From assembly GCF_007795095.1 (NCBI RefSeq), contig NZ_CP042218.1:2211001-2275000 (forward strand): a stretch of DNA of 64,000 nt, read 5' to 3'. Under the pieces are notes generated by a model. The model ran no database searches. It saw only the letters and a list, made by a program, of their open reading frames with translations, and had not been told where the DNA came from. Position 1 is the first letter of the stretch. Each line of letters starts with the position of its first letter. Both the position numbers and the translations under genes were made by a program. Origin of the DNA: Luteimonas granuli. GTDB lineage: Bacteria; Pseudomonadota; Gammaproteobacteria; Xanthomonadales; Xanthomonadaceae. Positions 20,365-30,210 of this stretch are shown piece after piece.

Positions 20365-20380
20365 GCACCGGGGAGACACG

Positions 20381-20782
20381 ATGACGCAGGAGCAAACCCA
20401 CGCCGGCAGCCTCGACGGCCTGCGCGTGATGGTGATCGATGACTCGAAGACCATCCGCCGCACCGCAGAAACCCTCCTGCGCCGCGAAGGCGCGGACGTG
20501 GTGACCGCGACCGACGGTTTCGAGGCGCTGGCGAAGATCGCCGACCAGCGGCCCCAGATCATCTTCGTCGACATCATGATGCCGCGGCTGGACGGTTACC
20601 AGACCTGCGCGCTGATCAAGAACAACCAGCTCTTCAAACAGACGCCGGTGATCATGCTCTCCTCCAAGGACGGACTGTTCGACAAGGCGCGCGGCCGCAT
20701 CGTCGGCTCCGAGCAGTACGTCACCAAGCCTTTCACGCGCGAGGAACTCCTCGACGCGATCCGCAAGCACGTCAATACCTGA
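20381..20782 (+). CDS. pilG: Twitching motility response regulator PilG (CheY-like)
   Basis: Single-domain receiver of the Pil-Chp system, 133 residues. The acidic pocket VIDDSKT precedes the phospho-acceptor Asp64 in FVDIMMPRLDG, the switch region is IMLSSKDG, and the Lys is in TKPFTREEL. In Pseudomonas PilG, phosphorylated by ChpA, promotes pilus extension and cAMP signalling. I chose the ATG at 20381 after GGGGAGACACG; an upstream ATG at 20363 lies in the leader hairpin. It is the first gene of an apparent seven-gene operon with 18 bases to pilH. Confidence 0.95.
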   Translation: MTQEQTHAGSLDGLRVMVIDDSKTIRRTAETLLRREGADVVTATDGFEALAKIADQRPQIIFVDIMMPRLDGYQTCALIKNNQLFKQTPVIMLSSKDGLFDKARGRIVGSEQYVTKPFTREELLDAIRKHVNT

Positions 20783-20800
20783 CCGGGGGGGGCAGGCAAC

Positions 20801-21166
20801 ATGGCAAAGATCCTGCTGATCGAGGATTCGCCGACCGACACCGCGGTGCTGACCCAGCTGCTCGAGCGCAACGGGCATCTGGTGCTCGCCTGCATCAGTG
20901 CGGAGGATGGCATCGAGACCGCGCGCCGGGAACGTCCGGACCTGGTGCTGATGGACGTGGTGCTGCCCGGCATGAACGGGTTCCAGGCAACGCGCGCGCT
21001 TTCCCGTGACGAGGCCACGTCCGCCATCCCGGTGCTGATCGTCAGCACCAAGGGCATGGAGACCGACAAGGCCTGGGGCATGCGCCAGGGCGCCAGGGGC
21101 TACATCGTCAAGCCGCCGGTGGAGAGCGAACTGGTCGAGAACATCAACGCCCTGCTGGGTGGCTGA
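20801..21166 (+). CDS. pilH: Twitching motility response regulator PilH (CheY-like)
   Basis: Second single-domain receiver, 121 residues, with the acidic pair in LLIEDSPTD, phospho-acceptor Asp52 in LMDVVLPGMNG, LIVSTKGMETD and the conserved Lys in YIVKPPVE. The GMETDKAWGMRQGA segment after the switch loop is typical of PilH. In Pseudomonas PilH opposes PilG and favours retraction or acts as a phosphate sink. A ribosome site GGGGGG precedes the ATG. The 3' end overlaps pilI by 8 bases. Confidence 0.95.
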   Translation: MAKILLIEDSPTDTAVLTQLLERNGHLVLACISAEDGIETARRERPDLVLMDVVLPGMNGFQATRALSRDEATSAIPVLIVSTKGMETDKAWGMRQGARGYIVKPPVESELVENINALLGG

Positions 21167-21725
21167 AGTGGTCCGGCGCGACGCCCATCCGCGGCCCGAA
21201 GGACCTTTCGAGGTGCTTGCCGGCTTCGAGCGGCGCAGCCTCGCGCACGTGGTCGGCCTGCCCGAGCAGCTCGATGCGCCGGGCATGTGGCGCGGCGTGG
21301 GCTATCGCGTCGGTCAGCGCCTGCTGGCCTCGGAGTTCGACGAGGTGGTGGAGATCCTTCCGCTGCCGCAGCTCACCGCGGTGCCGGGTGCGCAACCGTG
21401 GATGCTCGGCGTGGCCAACATCCGCGGCAACCTGCTGCCGGTGGTCGACCTGCGCCTGTTCCTCGAGGGCGAGCGCACGGTGCTGCACGAGGGCCAGCGC
21501 GTGCTGGTGATGCGCCAGCCCGGCGGCAACGTGGCGCTGACCATCGACGAGCTGTTCGGCCAGCGCAGCTTCCTCGAGGAGCAGCAGTCCAGCCACGAGG
21601 CCCTCTCCGGCGGGCGATACTCCGGCTTCATCGAACGCGTCTACAAGGTGGGCGGGCACGCATGGGGAGTGTTCAGCCTGGACCGGCTGTCGCGGACGCC
21701 CGAATTCAGACAAGCAGCGGCCTGA
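21159..21725 (+). CDS. pilI: CheW-like scaffold PilI
   Basis: Adaptor coupling the PilJ receptor to the ChpA kinase. The 188-residue protein has an N-terminal extension and a CheW domain at about residues 45-175 with VVEILPLPQLTAVPGAQPWMLGVANIRGNLLPVVDLR split over two strands, and GVFSLDRL near the end. I took the GTG that overlaps the pilH stop; a GTG three codons later is possible. Position between pilH and pilJ fixes the identity. Confidence 0.92.
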   Translation: MAEVVRRDAHPRPEGPFEVLAGFERRSLAHVVGLPEQLDAPGMWRGVGYRVGQRLLASEFDEVVEILPLPQLTAVPGAQPWMLGVANIRGNLLPVVDLRLFLEGERTVLHEGQRVLVMRQPGGNVALTIDELFGQRSFLEEQQSSHEALSGGRYSGFIERVYKVGGHAWGVFSLDRLSRTPEFRQAAA

Positions 21726-21755
21726 CGCCGCATCAGACAGGCCAGGGATAATCGC

Positions 21756-23777
21756 ATGAGCAACGTCATCGACAACGGAACCGGCAAGAGTCGCACCATC
21801 GGCGCCAGGGTCTGGATCTGGCTGCTGGTGGCCTCGCTCCTGGTGTTCGCCGGCAACACCATCTACGCGATGACCAAGGCCTCGCGCCTGGGTGGCGCCA
21901 GCACCGCGGCCTCCAGCCTGCAGGTGAACTCGCAGAGGCTGGCGATCCAGGGCCGCGAGGCGGTCGACGGCGATACCGACGCCTACGCCGCGTTCAAGAC
22001 CACGAGGGACGCGATCGATGCCGACATCGACCTGCTGATCCGCAACTTCGGCGGCACTCCGGACGTCGCCGGCGAGATCCGCGCGGTGGCCGCGACCTGG
22101 GAGCCGCTGTCGGCCAGCGCCGGCCAGGTGCTCGCCAGCGAGGCCGCGGTGGTCGCCTTCACCGGCAACGCCGGCCGTTTCACCGAAGCCGTGCCGCAGC
22201 TCCAGGCGCAGCTCGACGAGGTGGTGCGCGCGATGTCGGCCAGCGGGTCGCCCTCGTCGCAGATCTACATCGCGCTGCGCGAGGTGGTGCTGGCCTCGAC
22301 GATGGCCCGGCGCGTGACCGAGATCCAGGCGGGCGGTCCCGGTGCCGCGGTGGCCGGCGATGCGCTGGCCCGCGACGCCGGCGTGTTCGAGCAGGTGCTC
22401 GCCGGCCTGCGCTCGGGCGACGATGCGATGAACGTCCAGCCGCTCTCCAACTCCGCTGCGCTGGCCGCGCTCGACCAGGCCGGCGCGCAGTGGGAGGAGA
22501 TGAAGAAGGACCTCGACGCCATCCTCTCCAGCTCGCAGAACCTGTTCGCCGCGCAATCGGCCGCGGCCTCGCTGACCACGGGCTCCGACCAGCTGCTGGC
22601 GGACAGCGAGACGCTGTTCCAGGCGCTGACCGCGTTCGGCTCCCTGAACGACACGTCGATCCTCGGAAACATCTGGATCTCGATCGCGTTCCTGGTGCTC
22701 GCCGCCGTCGCCCTGGCCGGCCTGATGCGCGAGCTGAGCCGCGACCGCCGCGAGCGCTACGAGACCACGATGGAACTCAACAACCGCAACCAGGAGGCGA
22801 TCATGCGCCTGCTGGACGAGATGGGCTCGCTGGCGGAGGGCGACCTGACGGTGAAGGCCACGGTCACCGAGGACATGACCGGCGCCATCGCCGACTCGAT
22901 CAACTTCGCCGTCGAGCAGCTGCGCAGCCTGGTGCAGACGATCAACGACACCTCGGTGCAGGTGGCATCCAGCGCCCAGGAGACGCAGGCCACCGCGATG
23001 CACCTGGCCGAGGCCGCGGAACACCAGGCGCAGGAGATCAACTCCGCTTCCGACCGCATCAACGAGATCGCCCAAAGCATCAACCAGGTGTCGCGCAACT
23101 CCGCGGAGTCGGCGGACGTGGCGCAGCGCTCGGTGCAGATCGCGACCAAGGGCGCGGGCGTGGTCCGCGAGACGATCGCGGGCATGGACTCGATCCGCGA
23201 CCAGATCCAGGAGACGTCCAAGCGCATCAAGCGCCTGGGCGAGAGCTCGCAGGAAATCGGCTCGATCGTCGAACTCATCAACGACATCTCGGAACAGACC
23301 AACATCCTGGCGCTGAACGCGGCCATCCAGGCGGCGTCGGCGGGCGAGGCGGGCCGCGGCTTCGCGGTCGTGGCCGACGAAGTGCAGCGGCTCGCCGAGC
23401 GCGCATCCAACGCGACCAAGCGGATCGAAACGCTGGTGGAAACCATCCAGGCCGACACCAACGAAGCCGTCAGCTCGATGGAGCAGACGACGTCCGAGGT
23501 GGTCGCCGGTGCGCGCCTGGCCGAGGACGCCGGTACCGCGCTGGGCGAGATCGAGAACGTGTCGACCAGCCTGGCGGCGCTCATCGAAGGCATCTCGAGC
23601 GCCTCGCAGCAGCAGTCCGCGGCGGCGAGCAACATCACCGAGACGATGAACACCATCCAGTCGATCACCGCCCAGACCTCGCAGGGCGCCAACCAGACCG
23701 CCGCGTCGATCGGAAACCTGGCGCAGCTGGCCGCCGACCTGCGCCGCTCGGTCGCCGACTTCAAGCTGCCGGCCTGA
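21756..23777 (+). CDS. pilJ: Methyl-accepting chemotaxis protein PilJ
   Basis: Inner-membrane chemoreceptor of the type IV pilus pathway, 673 residues. Transmembrane helices lie at about residues 20-38 and 303-325, bracketing a periplasmic helical sensor of about 260 residues. HAMP-like helices follow ([25 protein letters not shown] split), then a cytoplasmic coiled-coil with the conserved tip [25 protein letters not shown] broken near residues 510-535. In Pseudomonas PilJ reads mechanical cues through pilin contact. An AGGGA ribosome site precedes the ATG. No pilK methyltransferase gene follows, so methylation of this receptor, if any, must rely on an enzyme coded elsewhere. Confidence 0.95.
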   Translation: MSNVIDNGTGKSRTIGARVWIWLLVASLLVFAGNTIYAMTKASRLGGASTAASSLQVNSQRLAIQGREAVDGDTDAYAAFKTTRDAIDADIDLLIRNFGGTPDVAGEIRAVAATWEPLSASAGQVLASEAAVVAFTGNAGRFTEAVPQLQAQLDEVVRAMSASGSPSSQIYIALREVVLASTMARRVTEIQAGGPGAAVAGDALARDAGVFEQVLAGLRSGDDAMNVQPLSNSAALAALDQAGAQWEEMKKDLDAILSSSQNLFAAQSAAASLTTGSDQLLADSETLFQALTAFGSLNDTSILGNIWISIAFLVLAAVALAGLMRELSRDRRERYETTMELNNRNQEAIMRLLDEMGSLAEGDLTVKATVTEDMTGAIADSINFAVEQLRSLVQTINDTSVQVASSAQETQATAMHLAEAAEHQAQEINSASDRINEIAQSINQVSRNSAESADVAQRSVQIATKGAGVVRETIAGMDSIRDQIQETSKRIKRLGESSQEIGSIVELINDISEQTNILALNAAIQAASAGEAGRGFAVVADEVQRLAERASNATKRIETLVETIQADTNEAVSSMEQTTSEVVAGARLAEDAGTALGEIENVSTSLAALIEGISSASQQQSAAASNITETMNTIQSITAQTSQGANQTAASIGNLAQLAADLRRSVADFKLPA

Positions 23778-23787
23778 TCCCAGACCG

Positions 23788-26700
23788 ATGACCGCTCTGC
23801 GCGACGCGATCGACTACACCACGCTCGGCTGGGTCAAGCCGGAGCTCGACGAGACCCTGCGCCAGGCGCGGATCGAGATCGAGGACTTCGCCGCCGACCC
23901 CACCGACACCAGCCGCATGGGCTTCTGCGCCGGCTACCTGCACCAGGTGCAGGGCACGCTGCGGATGGTCGAGCTGTACGCGCCGGCGATGGTGGCCGAG
24001 GAGATGGAGCGCCTGGCGCAGGCGCTGCAGGAAGGCGCGGTGGCGGACCGGGACGCCGCCTGCGCGATGCTGATGCGCGGCGTGGTGCTGCTGCCCGACT
24101 ACCTCGAGCGCCTGCAGAGCGGCCACAAGGACATCCCGATCGTGTTGCTGCCGCTGCTCAACGACCTGCGCGCCGCCCGCGGCGAGGCGGGCCTGTCGGA
24201 GAGCGTGCTGTTCGCGCCCGACCTGCAGCGTCCGCTGCCGGGCGGACTGGCGCCGGCGGAGGCGGGCAACGATCCCGTACCGGTGCGCAATGCGCGCGCC
24301 CAGCCGGCGCTGGCCGCACTGCAGGCGGCGATGGGCGCGTGGCCCGAGGCAGGCAAGCCCGTCGATGCCGCCGCGATCGCCGCATCGCTCGACGCGCTGC
24401 TCGCCCACGTCCGGGCGGAACCGGCGCGGCGCATGCTGTGGGTCGCCTCGTCGGTGGCCAGGGCGATGGGCGACGATGCGATCGAGGTGACGCCGGCGCT
24501 GCGGCAGGCCTTCGCCAGCGTCGAACGCGAGGCACGGCGCCTGTTCGAGGACGACGGTTTCGGCATGCCGCGCGCGGAAGCCGCGCTCGAGCCGACCCGG
24601 CAACTGCTGTACCACGCCGCCCACGCCAGCTCCGATCACTCGGCGCTGCGCGCCTTGAAGGACACCTTCGAGCTGGAGCGTCAGCTTCCGACCGACTCCG
24701 AGATCAGCCACGCCCAGGGCAGCATGAGCGGGCGCAACCGCGCCCTGCTCGACACCGTGGCCGCGGCCCTGAAGGAAGACCTCCTGAGGGTCAAGGACGC
24801 GCTCGACCTGCATCTGCGGACCGGCGAGAACGACGTCGAGCGCCTCGCGCCCCAGGTCGAGGCACTGGGGCGCGTCGCCGACACGCTGGGCATGCTCGGG
24901 CTGGGCGTCGCACGCGGCGTGATCGGGCAGCAGCGCGACGCCATGGCCGGGATCGTCGACGGCAGGAAGGCGGCGGACGAGGGCGCGCTGCTCGACGTCG
25001 CCGGTGCGCTGCTCTACGTCGACGCCACCCTCGATGACCAGGTCGCGCGCCTCGGTGCCGGTGACCAGGATGCGCCCGTGCAGGAGGAACTGGGCGCCGG
25101 CGAGGCGGAGAAGGTGCTCGACGTGCTCGCGCGGGAGGCCATCGCCAATTTCGCGGACGCCCGCCAGGCCTTCGTGGCCTTCATCGAAACCGGCTGGGAC
25201 CATGGCGAACTGGCCGAGGTGCCGCGTCTGCTGCGCGAGGTCACCGGCGCGCTGCAGATGCTGGAACTGCCGCAGCCCGCGGCTTACCTGACCGGCGTCC
25301 GCCGCTACATCGAGGACGAGCTGATCGGTGGCCGCCACGTGCCCAACGGGCGCCAGCTCGACACCTTCGCGGACGCGCTGGCGAGCCTGGAGTACTACCT
25401 CGAGGCCCTGCGCGAGAACCGCTCCAACCGCGACGAGATCCTCGACGTCAGCCGCCAGAGCCTGGAGAGCCTGGGTTACTGGCCGCTGCCGATGGAACGC
25501 ATGCCGGAGTCCGCCCGGTCGGGTGTCGCCGCGGGGCCCGTGGTCAGCGAGGCCGACGTCGAGCGCACGGTCGCCGCGCTGATCGACCGCGACACGACGG
25601 GTGGGCAGTCCGGGGCGCTCGACGCCGCGGTCGTTGAAGCGCAGCGGGTCCAGGCGGAGGCCGTGCCCGTGCCTGCAGTCGCGCCCGCTCCCGCTCCCGC
25701 TGCCGCTGCCGCTCCCGCTGCCGCTGCCGCTGCCGCTGCCGCTGCCGCTGCCGCTGCCGCTGCCGCGCCGGCTCGGCCGGGCGGCTTCGAGATCACCGGC
25801 GACGAGATCGACGACGACATCCGCGAGGTCTTCCTCGAGGAGTTCGCCGAGGAGATCGACAACCTCGACCAGCTGCTGCCGCTGTGGCGCGCCCAGCCGG
25901 ACGACCTCGAGCGCCTGCGCCCGATCCGCCGCGTCTTCCATACCTTGAAGGGCAGCGGCCGCCTGGTCGGCGCGCGCACCCTGGGCGAGTTCAGCTGGAA
26001 GATCGAAAACATGCTCAACCGCGTGCTCGACGGCACGCGGCCGGCGAGCCCCGCCGTGGTGGCCATGGTCGACCAGGCCTTCTCCACGCTGCCGGAACTG
26101 CAGGCGGCGTTGCGCGGCGACGGTGCGGTGCGCGCCGATCTGGAGCGGATGCAGGCGGAGGCCGAACGCATTGCCGGCGGCGACGAGCGCATGCCGGAAC
26201 TGCCCGCGCCCATGGAGCCCGTCGATGCGCGGATCGACGGTGCGCCTGAAGCAGTGGCGCTGCAGGAAGCCGACGCGGGCGGCGGGGCGGCCGATGCGAC
26301 CGCGACCGGGACGGCCGAAGCATCGGCGGCGGATGAAGCGCCGCACGCCGGAGAAGCGACCGATGCCATCGGACCCGCCAGGCCAATCGAAGCTGACGGG
26401 GCAACCGACGCCACCGGAACGATCGACGCGGTCGACGCGGTCAGCGCGTCCGGAACCGGGGAGGAGACGGACACAACATCCGCGCCGGCGGCGCTGGAGA
26501 TGGTGGCGGCCTCTGTCGACCCGCTGCTGCTGGAGATCCTTGATGCCGAAGTGAGCGGCCACCTGGCCACAGTCGACGCCTGGGTGGCCGCTGCCTCCCC
26601 GGGTGCCACGCAGGCTTCGGAACCGCTGCTGCGCGCGCTGCACACGATGAACGGCGCGTTCGCCATGACCGAGCTGCCGACCGTCGCGCATGCGCTGACT

Positions 26701-29700
26701 CCTGGCGAAGGCTATGTCCGCCGCATGCTGGCCGCGGGCGCACCCGCGACCGACGAGGGCCTGGCCGCGATCGCCGAACTGGCGACCGTGGCGCGCGCCG
26801 CGATCGCCGGCCTGCAGTCGACGCACCCGCAGGTCCCCGTGGCGACGGCGCTGGCCGCCAGGCTCGCGGCGCTGCGCGATGACCTGCCCGCGCCTGCGCC
26901 GCTGGGCTTCGAGATCCTGGCGGAGGAGGATGCCGGCTTCGCGCACGGCGACGATGTGGTCACCGCCGAGACGCACGTACCGAGGCTGGTCGACATCGAC
27001 ATGAGTCCGTACGCGGGCTTCGACCGGGAGCCCGAGGTGATCGCCGTGGATCACGCCGCCGGGGCGGACGAGCCCGGGATCCCGGAGCAGGAAACGGCGG
27101 AGCCGGGAGCGGAGGCCGCCGAGCTGGACTGGCTCGAGGCGGCGCGTCGCGAAACGGAGCGGCTTGAAGTCGAATGGCTCGAAGCGGAGCGTCTCGAAGC
27201 GGAGCGTCTCGAAGCGGAGCGTCTCGAAGCGGAGCGTCTCGAAGCGGAGCGTCTCGAAGCGGAGCGTCGCCAAGCGGAACGTATCGAAGCCGAACGTATC
27301 GAAGTCGGACGTATCGAAGCCGAACGCCTCGAAGCCGAACGCCTCGAAGCCGAACGTATCGAAGCCGAACGTATCGAAGCCGAAGACCGCGACCACGTCG
27401 AGCGCGAGGCGCAGCTCCTGGAGCAGGAGCGGATCGAAGCGGAACGCCTCGAAGCGGAGCGTCTCGAAGCCGTGGGTGCGGAAGCCGAAGGCTTCGACGC
27501 CGAACGCGTGGTCTCCGGGGATGGCGAGCTCGGGCAGCCCGATGCCGAGTCCCTCGAAGCCGAAACTCTCGAGGCAGAGCGGCTCGAGGCAGAGCGGCTC
27601 GAGGCAGCGCGGCTCGAGGCAGAGCGGCTCGAGGCAGAGCGGCTCGAGGCAGCGCGACTCGAGGCAGCGCGACTCGAGGCAGAGCGGCTCGAGGCAGAGC
27701 GGCTCGAGGCAGCGCGACTCGAGGCAGCGCGGTTCGAGGCAGCGCGACTCGAGGCAGCGCGCCTCGAAGCCGAACGCCTGGAGTCCGAGCGTCTGGCCGC
27801 CGACCGCCTCGAGGTGGACCGCGTCGTGGCTGCGGCAAACGCCGAGATGCTGGCCGCGATCCCGACCGATGAGGATCCCGACGCCGCATTCGACTTCACA
27901 GGCCTGGATACCGAGCTTGTCGGGATCTTCGTCGAGGAGAGTCGCGACCTGCTGGATCATTCGGACGGGCTGCTCGCCAAGCTGCGCGAATCGGCGAGCG
28001 ACCGTGAGGCCCTGGTCGGCCTGCAGCGCGACCTGCACACGCTCAAGGGCGGCGCGCGCATGGCCGGGATCTTCGCGATCGGCGAACTCGGGCACTCGAT
28101 GGAATCGCTGCTCGAGGCCGTGTCCGAGCAGCGCTTCGATCTCGGCCGCGGGGACGTCCCACTGCTCGAGCGCGGCTTCGACCGCCTGCATGCGATGGTC
28201 ACCCGGGTCGGCGAGGGGCGTGCGATCAGTCCCTCGCAGGGCCTGATCGACGCGCTGGACGCCCGCGCGCGCGGCGAGGAACTCCTGGCCGGCAGCGTCG
28301 TGGCGCCTGCCGAGCGCATGCCGGCGCCGAAGGTCGTCATGCCGCCGCTCACTGCGCCGATCGGCGCGGCCGAGGCCGCCGAGGACGACGACATCACGCC
28401 CCGGGCCCCGCAGGAGCAGGTGCGGATCCGCGCCGACCTGCTCGACCGTCTGGTCAACTATGCCGGCGAGGTCGCCATCTACCGCGCGCGCCTGGAGCAG
28501 CAGCTTGGTGCGTTCCGCGGGGCGATGGGCGAGATGGAGCAGACCAACACGCGCCTGCGCGATCAGCTCCGCCGCCTGGACATCGAGACCGAGGCGCAGA
28601 TCATCGCCCGCTACCAGCGCGAGCACGACTCGGCCGATGCCACCTTCGATCCGCTGGAACTCGACCGCTTCTCCACCCTGCAGCAGCTGTCGCGCGCGCT
28701 CGCGGAGTCCGTGGCCGACCTGACCAGCCTGCAGGGCACGCTGGACGACCTGACCCGCCAGTACGAGACCCTGCTGCTGCAGCAGTCGCGCGTCAGCTCC
28801 GACCTGCAGGAAGGCCTCATGCGCACGCGCATGGTGCCGTTCGATTCGCTGGTGCCGCGTCTGCGCCGCGTGGTCCGCCAGGCGGCCACCGAGACCGGCA
28901 AGCATGCCCAGCTCAGGCTCGAGGGCGCCCAGGGCGAACTCGACCGCAACGTGCTCGAGCGCATGACCGCGCCGCTGGAGCACATGCTGCGCAACGCGGT
29001 GGCCCATGGTCTCGAGACGCCGGGCAAGCGCCGCGAGGCCGGCAAGGCCGACGAGGGCGCGGTGCGGATCTCGGTGCGCCGCGAAGGTTCGGAGGTCGTG
29101 CTCGAGGTCGCCGACGACGGTGCCGGCCTCGACCGCGAGGCGATCCGTCGCCGCGGAGTCGAGCGCGGCCTGATCCGCGACGACGCGGTGCTCGCCGAGG
29201 GCGACCTCGACAGCCTGATCTTCCAGCCGGGTTTCTCCACCGCCGACGAAGTCAGTCGTCTGTCGGGCCGCGGCGTGGGCATGGACGTTGTTGCGAGCGA
29301 GGTCCGCCAGCTCGGCGGCGCACTCGACATCGCCACCGTGCGCGGGCGCGGCACCACCTTCACCATGCGCCTTCCGCAGACGCTGGCGGTCACCCAGGCC
29401 GTGTTCGTGAAGATCGGCGAGACCAGCTTCGCGGTGCCGATCGCATCGGTCCGCGGCGTGGGCCGCATCTCGCGCGACGAGTTCGGACGGCCCGATGCCG
29501 CCTATGCCTACGGCGGCGAGGACTACGCCGTGCACGACCTCGGCGGTCTGGTCGGCCATGCGCCGGCGCGCGCCGACGGCCACCTGCAGATGCCCCTGCT
29601 GCTGGTCCGTTCGGGCGAGCTGCGCGTGGCGGTGGCCGTGGACCAGATCCTCGGCAGCCGCGAGATCGTGGTGAAGCCGGTGGGCCCGCAGGTGGCTTCG

Positions 29701-30210
29701 GTGCCGGGCATCTTCGGCGCCACCATCATGGGCGACGGCAGCGTGGTGGTGATCCTCGACGTCGCACCGCTGGTGCGTCGCCGGCAGGTGGCGCGGCCGC
29801 GCGACCCGGCGGCCGAGGCCGCCCTCCAGCGCCGCGTGCCGCTGGTCATGGTGGTCGACGACTCGATCACCATGCGCAAGGTCACCGCCCGCGTGCTCGA
29901 GCGGCACAACTACGAGGTCGTGACCGCGAAGGACGGCGTCGACGCGCTCGAGCGCCTGGCCGAACGCGTCCCCGACCTGATGCTGCTGGACATCGAGATG
30001 CCGCGCATGGACGGCTACGAGCTCGCGACCGAGATGAAGGCCGACGCCCGCCTGCGCGAGGTGCCGATCATCATGATCACCTCCCGGACCGGCGAGAAGC
30101 ACCGCCAGCGCGCGTTCGAGATCGGCGTCGAACGCTATCTCGGCAAGCCGTACCAGGAGAACGAACTCCTGCGCAACGTCCACGACCTGCTCGAGCAGCA
30201 TGATGGCTGA
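23788..30210 (+). CDS. chpA: Hybrid chemotaxis histidine kinase ChpA (PilL)
   Basis: Very large CheA-type kinase of 2140 residues. Four phosphotransfer-like modules are visible: His52 ([10 protein letters not shown]), a degenerate one with Arg483 in place of His ([11 protein letters not shown]), His718 ([11 protein letters not shown]), His952 with Lys changed to Asn (HTMNGAF), and a fifth at His1417 (HTLKGGARM). A Pro/Ala run lies at about 633-661 and a Leu-Glu-Ala-Glu-Arg repeat linker at about 1113-1347. Then come the dimerisation helix (about 1546), ATPase ([12 protein letters not shown] near 1735; [20 protein letters not shown]), CheW domain (about 1868 on) and a receiver with Asp2068 ([11 protein letters not shown]). 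The kinase core looks intact. It overlaps the CheB-like gene. Confidence 0.95.
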   Translation: MTALRDAIDYTTLGWVKPELDETLRQARIEIEDFAADPTDTSRMGFCAGYLHQVQGTLRMVELYAPAMVAEEMERLAQALQEGAVADRDAACAMLMRGVVLLPDYLERLQSGHKDIPIVLLPLLNDLRAARGEAGLSESVLFAPDLQRPLPGGLAPAEAGNDPVPVRNARAQPALAALQAAMGAWPEAGKPVDAAAIAASLDALLAHVRAEPARRMLWVASSVARAMGDDAIEVTPALRQAFASVEREARRLFEDDGFGMPRAEAALEPTRQLLYHAAHASSDHSALRALKDTFELERQLPTDSEISHAQGSMSGRNRALLDTVAAALKEDLLRVKDALDLHLRTGENDVERLAPQVEALGRVADTLGMLGLGVARGVIGQQRDAMAGIVDGRKAADEGALLDVAGALLYVDATLDDQVARLGAGDQDAPVQEELGAGEAEKVLDVLAREAIANFADARQAFVAFIETGWDHGELAEVPRLLREVTGALQMLELPQPAAYLTGVRRYIEDELIGGRHVPNGRQLDTFADALASLEYYLEALRENRSNRDEILDVSRQSLESLGYWPLPMERMPESARSGVAAGPVVSEADVERTVAALIDRDTTGGQSGALDAAVVEAQRVQAEAVPVPAVAPAPAPAAAAAPAAAAAAAAAAAAAAAAAPARPGGFEITGDEIDDDIREVFLEEFAEEIDNLDQLLPLWRAQPDDLERLRPIRRVFHTLKGSGRLVGARTLGEFSWKIENMLNRVLDGTRPASPAVVAMVDQAFSTLPELQAALRGDGAVRADLERMQAEAERIAGGDERMPELPAPMEPVDARIDGAPEAVALQEADAGGGAADATATGTAEASAADEAPHAGEATDAIGPARPIEADGATDATGTIDAVDAVSASGTGEETDTTSAPAALEMVAASVDPLLLEILDAEVSGHLATVDAWVAAASPGATQASEPLLRALHTMNGAFAMTELPTVAHALTPGEGYVRRMLAAGAPATDEGLAAIAELATVARAAIAGLQSTHPQVPVATALAARLAALRDDLPAPAPLGFEILAEEDAGFAHGDDVVTAETHVPRLVDIDMSPYAGFDREPEVIAVDHAAGADEPGIPEQETAEPGAEAAELDWLEAARRETERLEVEWLEAERLEAERLEAERLEAERLEAERLEAERRQAERIEAERIEVGRIEAERLEAERLEAERIEAERIEAEDRDHVEREAQLLEQERIEAERLEAERLEAVGAEAEGFDAERVVSGDGELGQPDAESLEAETLEAERLEAERLEAARLEAERLEAERLEAARLEAARLEAERLEAERLEAARLEAARFEAARLEAARLEAERLESERLAADRLEVDRVVAAANAEMLAAIPTDEDPDAAFDFTGLDTELVGIFVEESRDLLDHSDGLLAKLRESASDREALVGLQRDLHTLKGGARMAGIFAIGELGHSMESLLEAVSEQRFDLGRGDVPLLERGFDRLHAMVTRVGEGRAISPSQGLIDALDARARGEELLAGSVVAPAERMPAPKVVMPPLTAPIGAAEAAEDDDITPRAPQEQVRIRADLLDRLVNYAGEVAIYRARLEQQLGAFRGAMGEMEQTNTRLRDQLRRLDIETEAQIIARYQREHDSADATFDPLELDRFSTLQQLSRALAESVADLTSLQGTLDDLTRQYETLLLQQSRVSSDLQEGLMRTRMVPFDSLVPRLRRVVRQAATETGKHAQLRLEGAQGELDRNVLERMTAPLEHMLRNAVAHGLETPGKRREAGKADEGAVRISVRREGSEVVLEVADDGAGLDREAIRRRGVERGLIRDDAVLAEGDLDSLIFQPGFSTADEVSRLSGRGVGMDVVASEVRQLGGALDIATVRGRGTTFTMRLPQTLAVTQAVFVKIGETSFAVPIASVRGVGRISRDEFGRPDAAYAYGGEDYAVHDLGGLVGHAPARADGHLQMPLLLVRSGELRVAVAVDQILGSREIVVKPVGPQVASVPGIFGATIMGDGSVVVILDVAPLVRRRQVARPRDPAAEAALQRRVPLVMVVDDSITMRKVTARVLERHNYEVVTAKDGVDALERLAERVPDLMLLDIEMPRMDGYELATEMKADARLREVPIIMITSRTGEKHRQRAFEIGVERYLGKPYQENELLRNVHDLLEQHDG
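25684..25770 (+). repeat. GCTGCC/GCTCCC hexamer run coding a Pro/Ala linker in chpA
   Basis: About 14 imperfect copies of a six-base unit encode alternating Pro-Ala then a run of Ala, ending just before the third phosphotransfer domain. It is an interdomain linker and a candidate site of replication slippage; six-base changes keep the frame. Confidence 0.8.
27181..27375 (+). repeat. 15-base tandem repeats in chpA, blocks A and B
   Basis: Block A (27181-27270) has five exact copies of GAAGCGGAGCGTCTC and one variant. Block B (27271-27375) has about seven copies of GAAGCCGAACGTATC or GAAGCCGAACGCCTC. Each unit codes Glu-Ala-Glu-Arg-Leu/Ile, so length changes keep the reading frame. The two blocks use different synonymous codons, implying separate expansions. 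Confidence 0.92.
27571..27795 (+). repeat. 15-base tandem repeats in chpA, block C
   Basis: Thirteen copies of GAGGCAGAGCGGCTC or GAGGCAGCGCGACTC (27571-27765), followed by two diverged units, code Glu-Ala-(Glu/Ala)-Arg-Leu. The GAG GCA codon pair is unlike blocks A and B. The product is a highly charged helix continuing the same linker. Confidence 0.92.

Noticed and set aside
27181..27795. Regular repeats that could suggest a CRISPR array
   Set aside because: Units are 15 bases, directly adjacent without spacers, in frame with chpA and coding a regular peptide.
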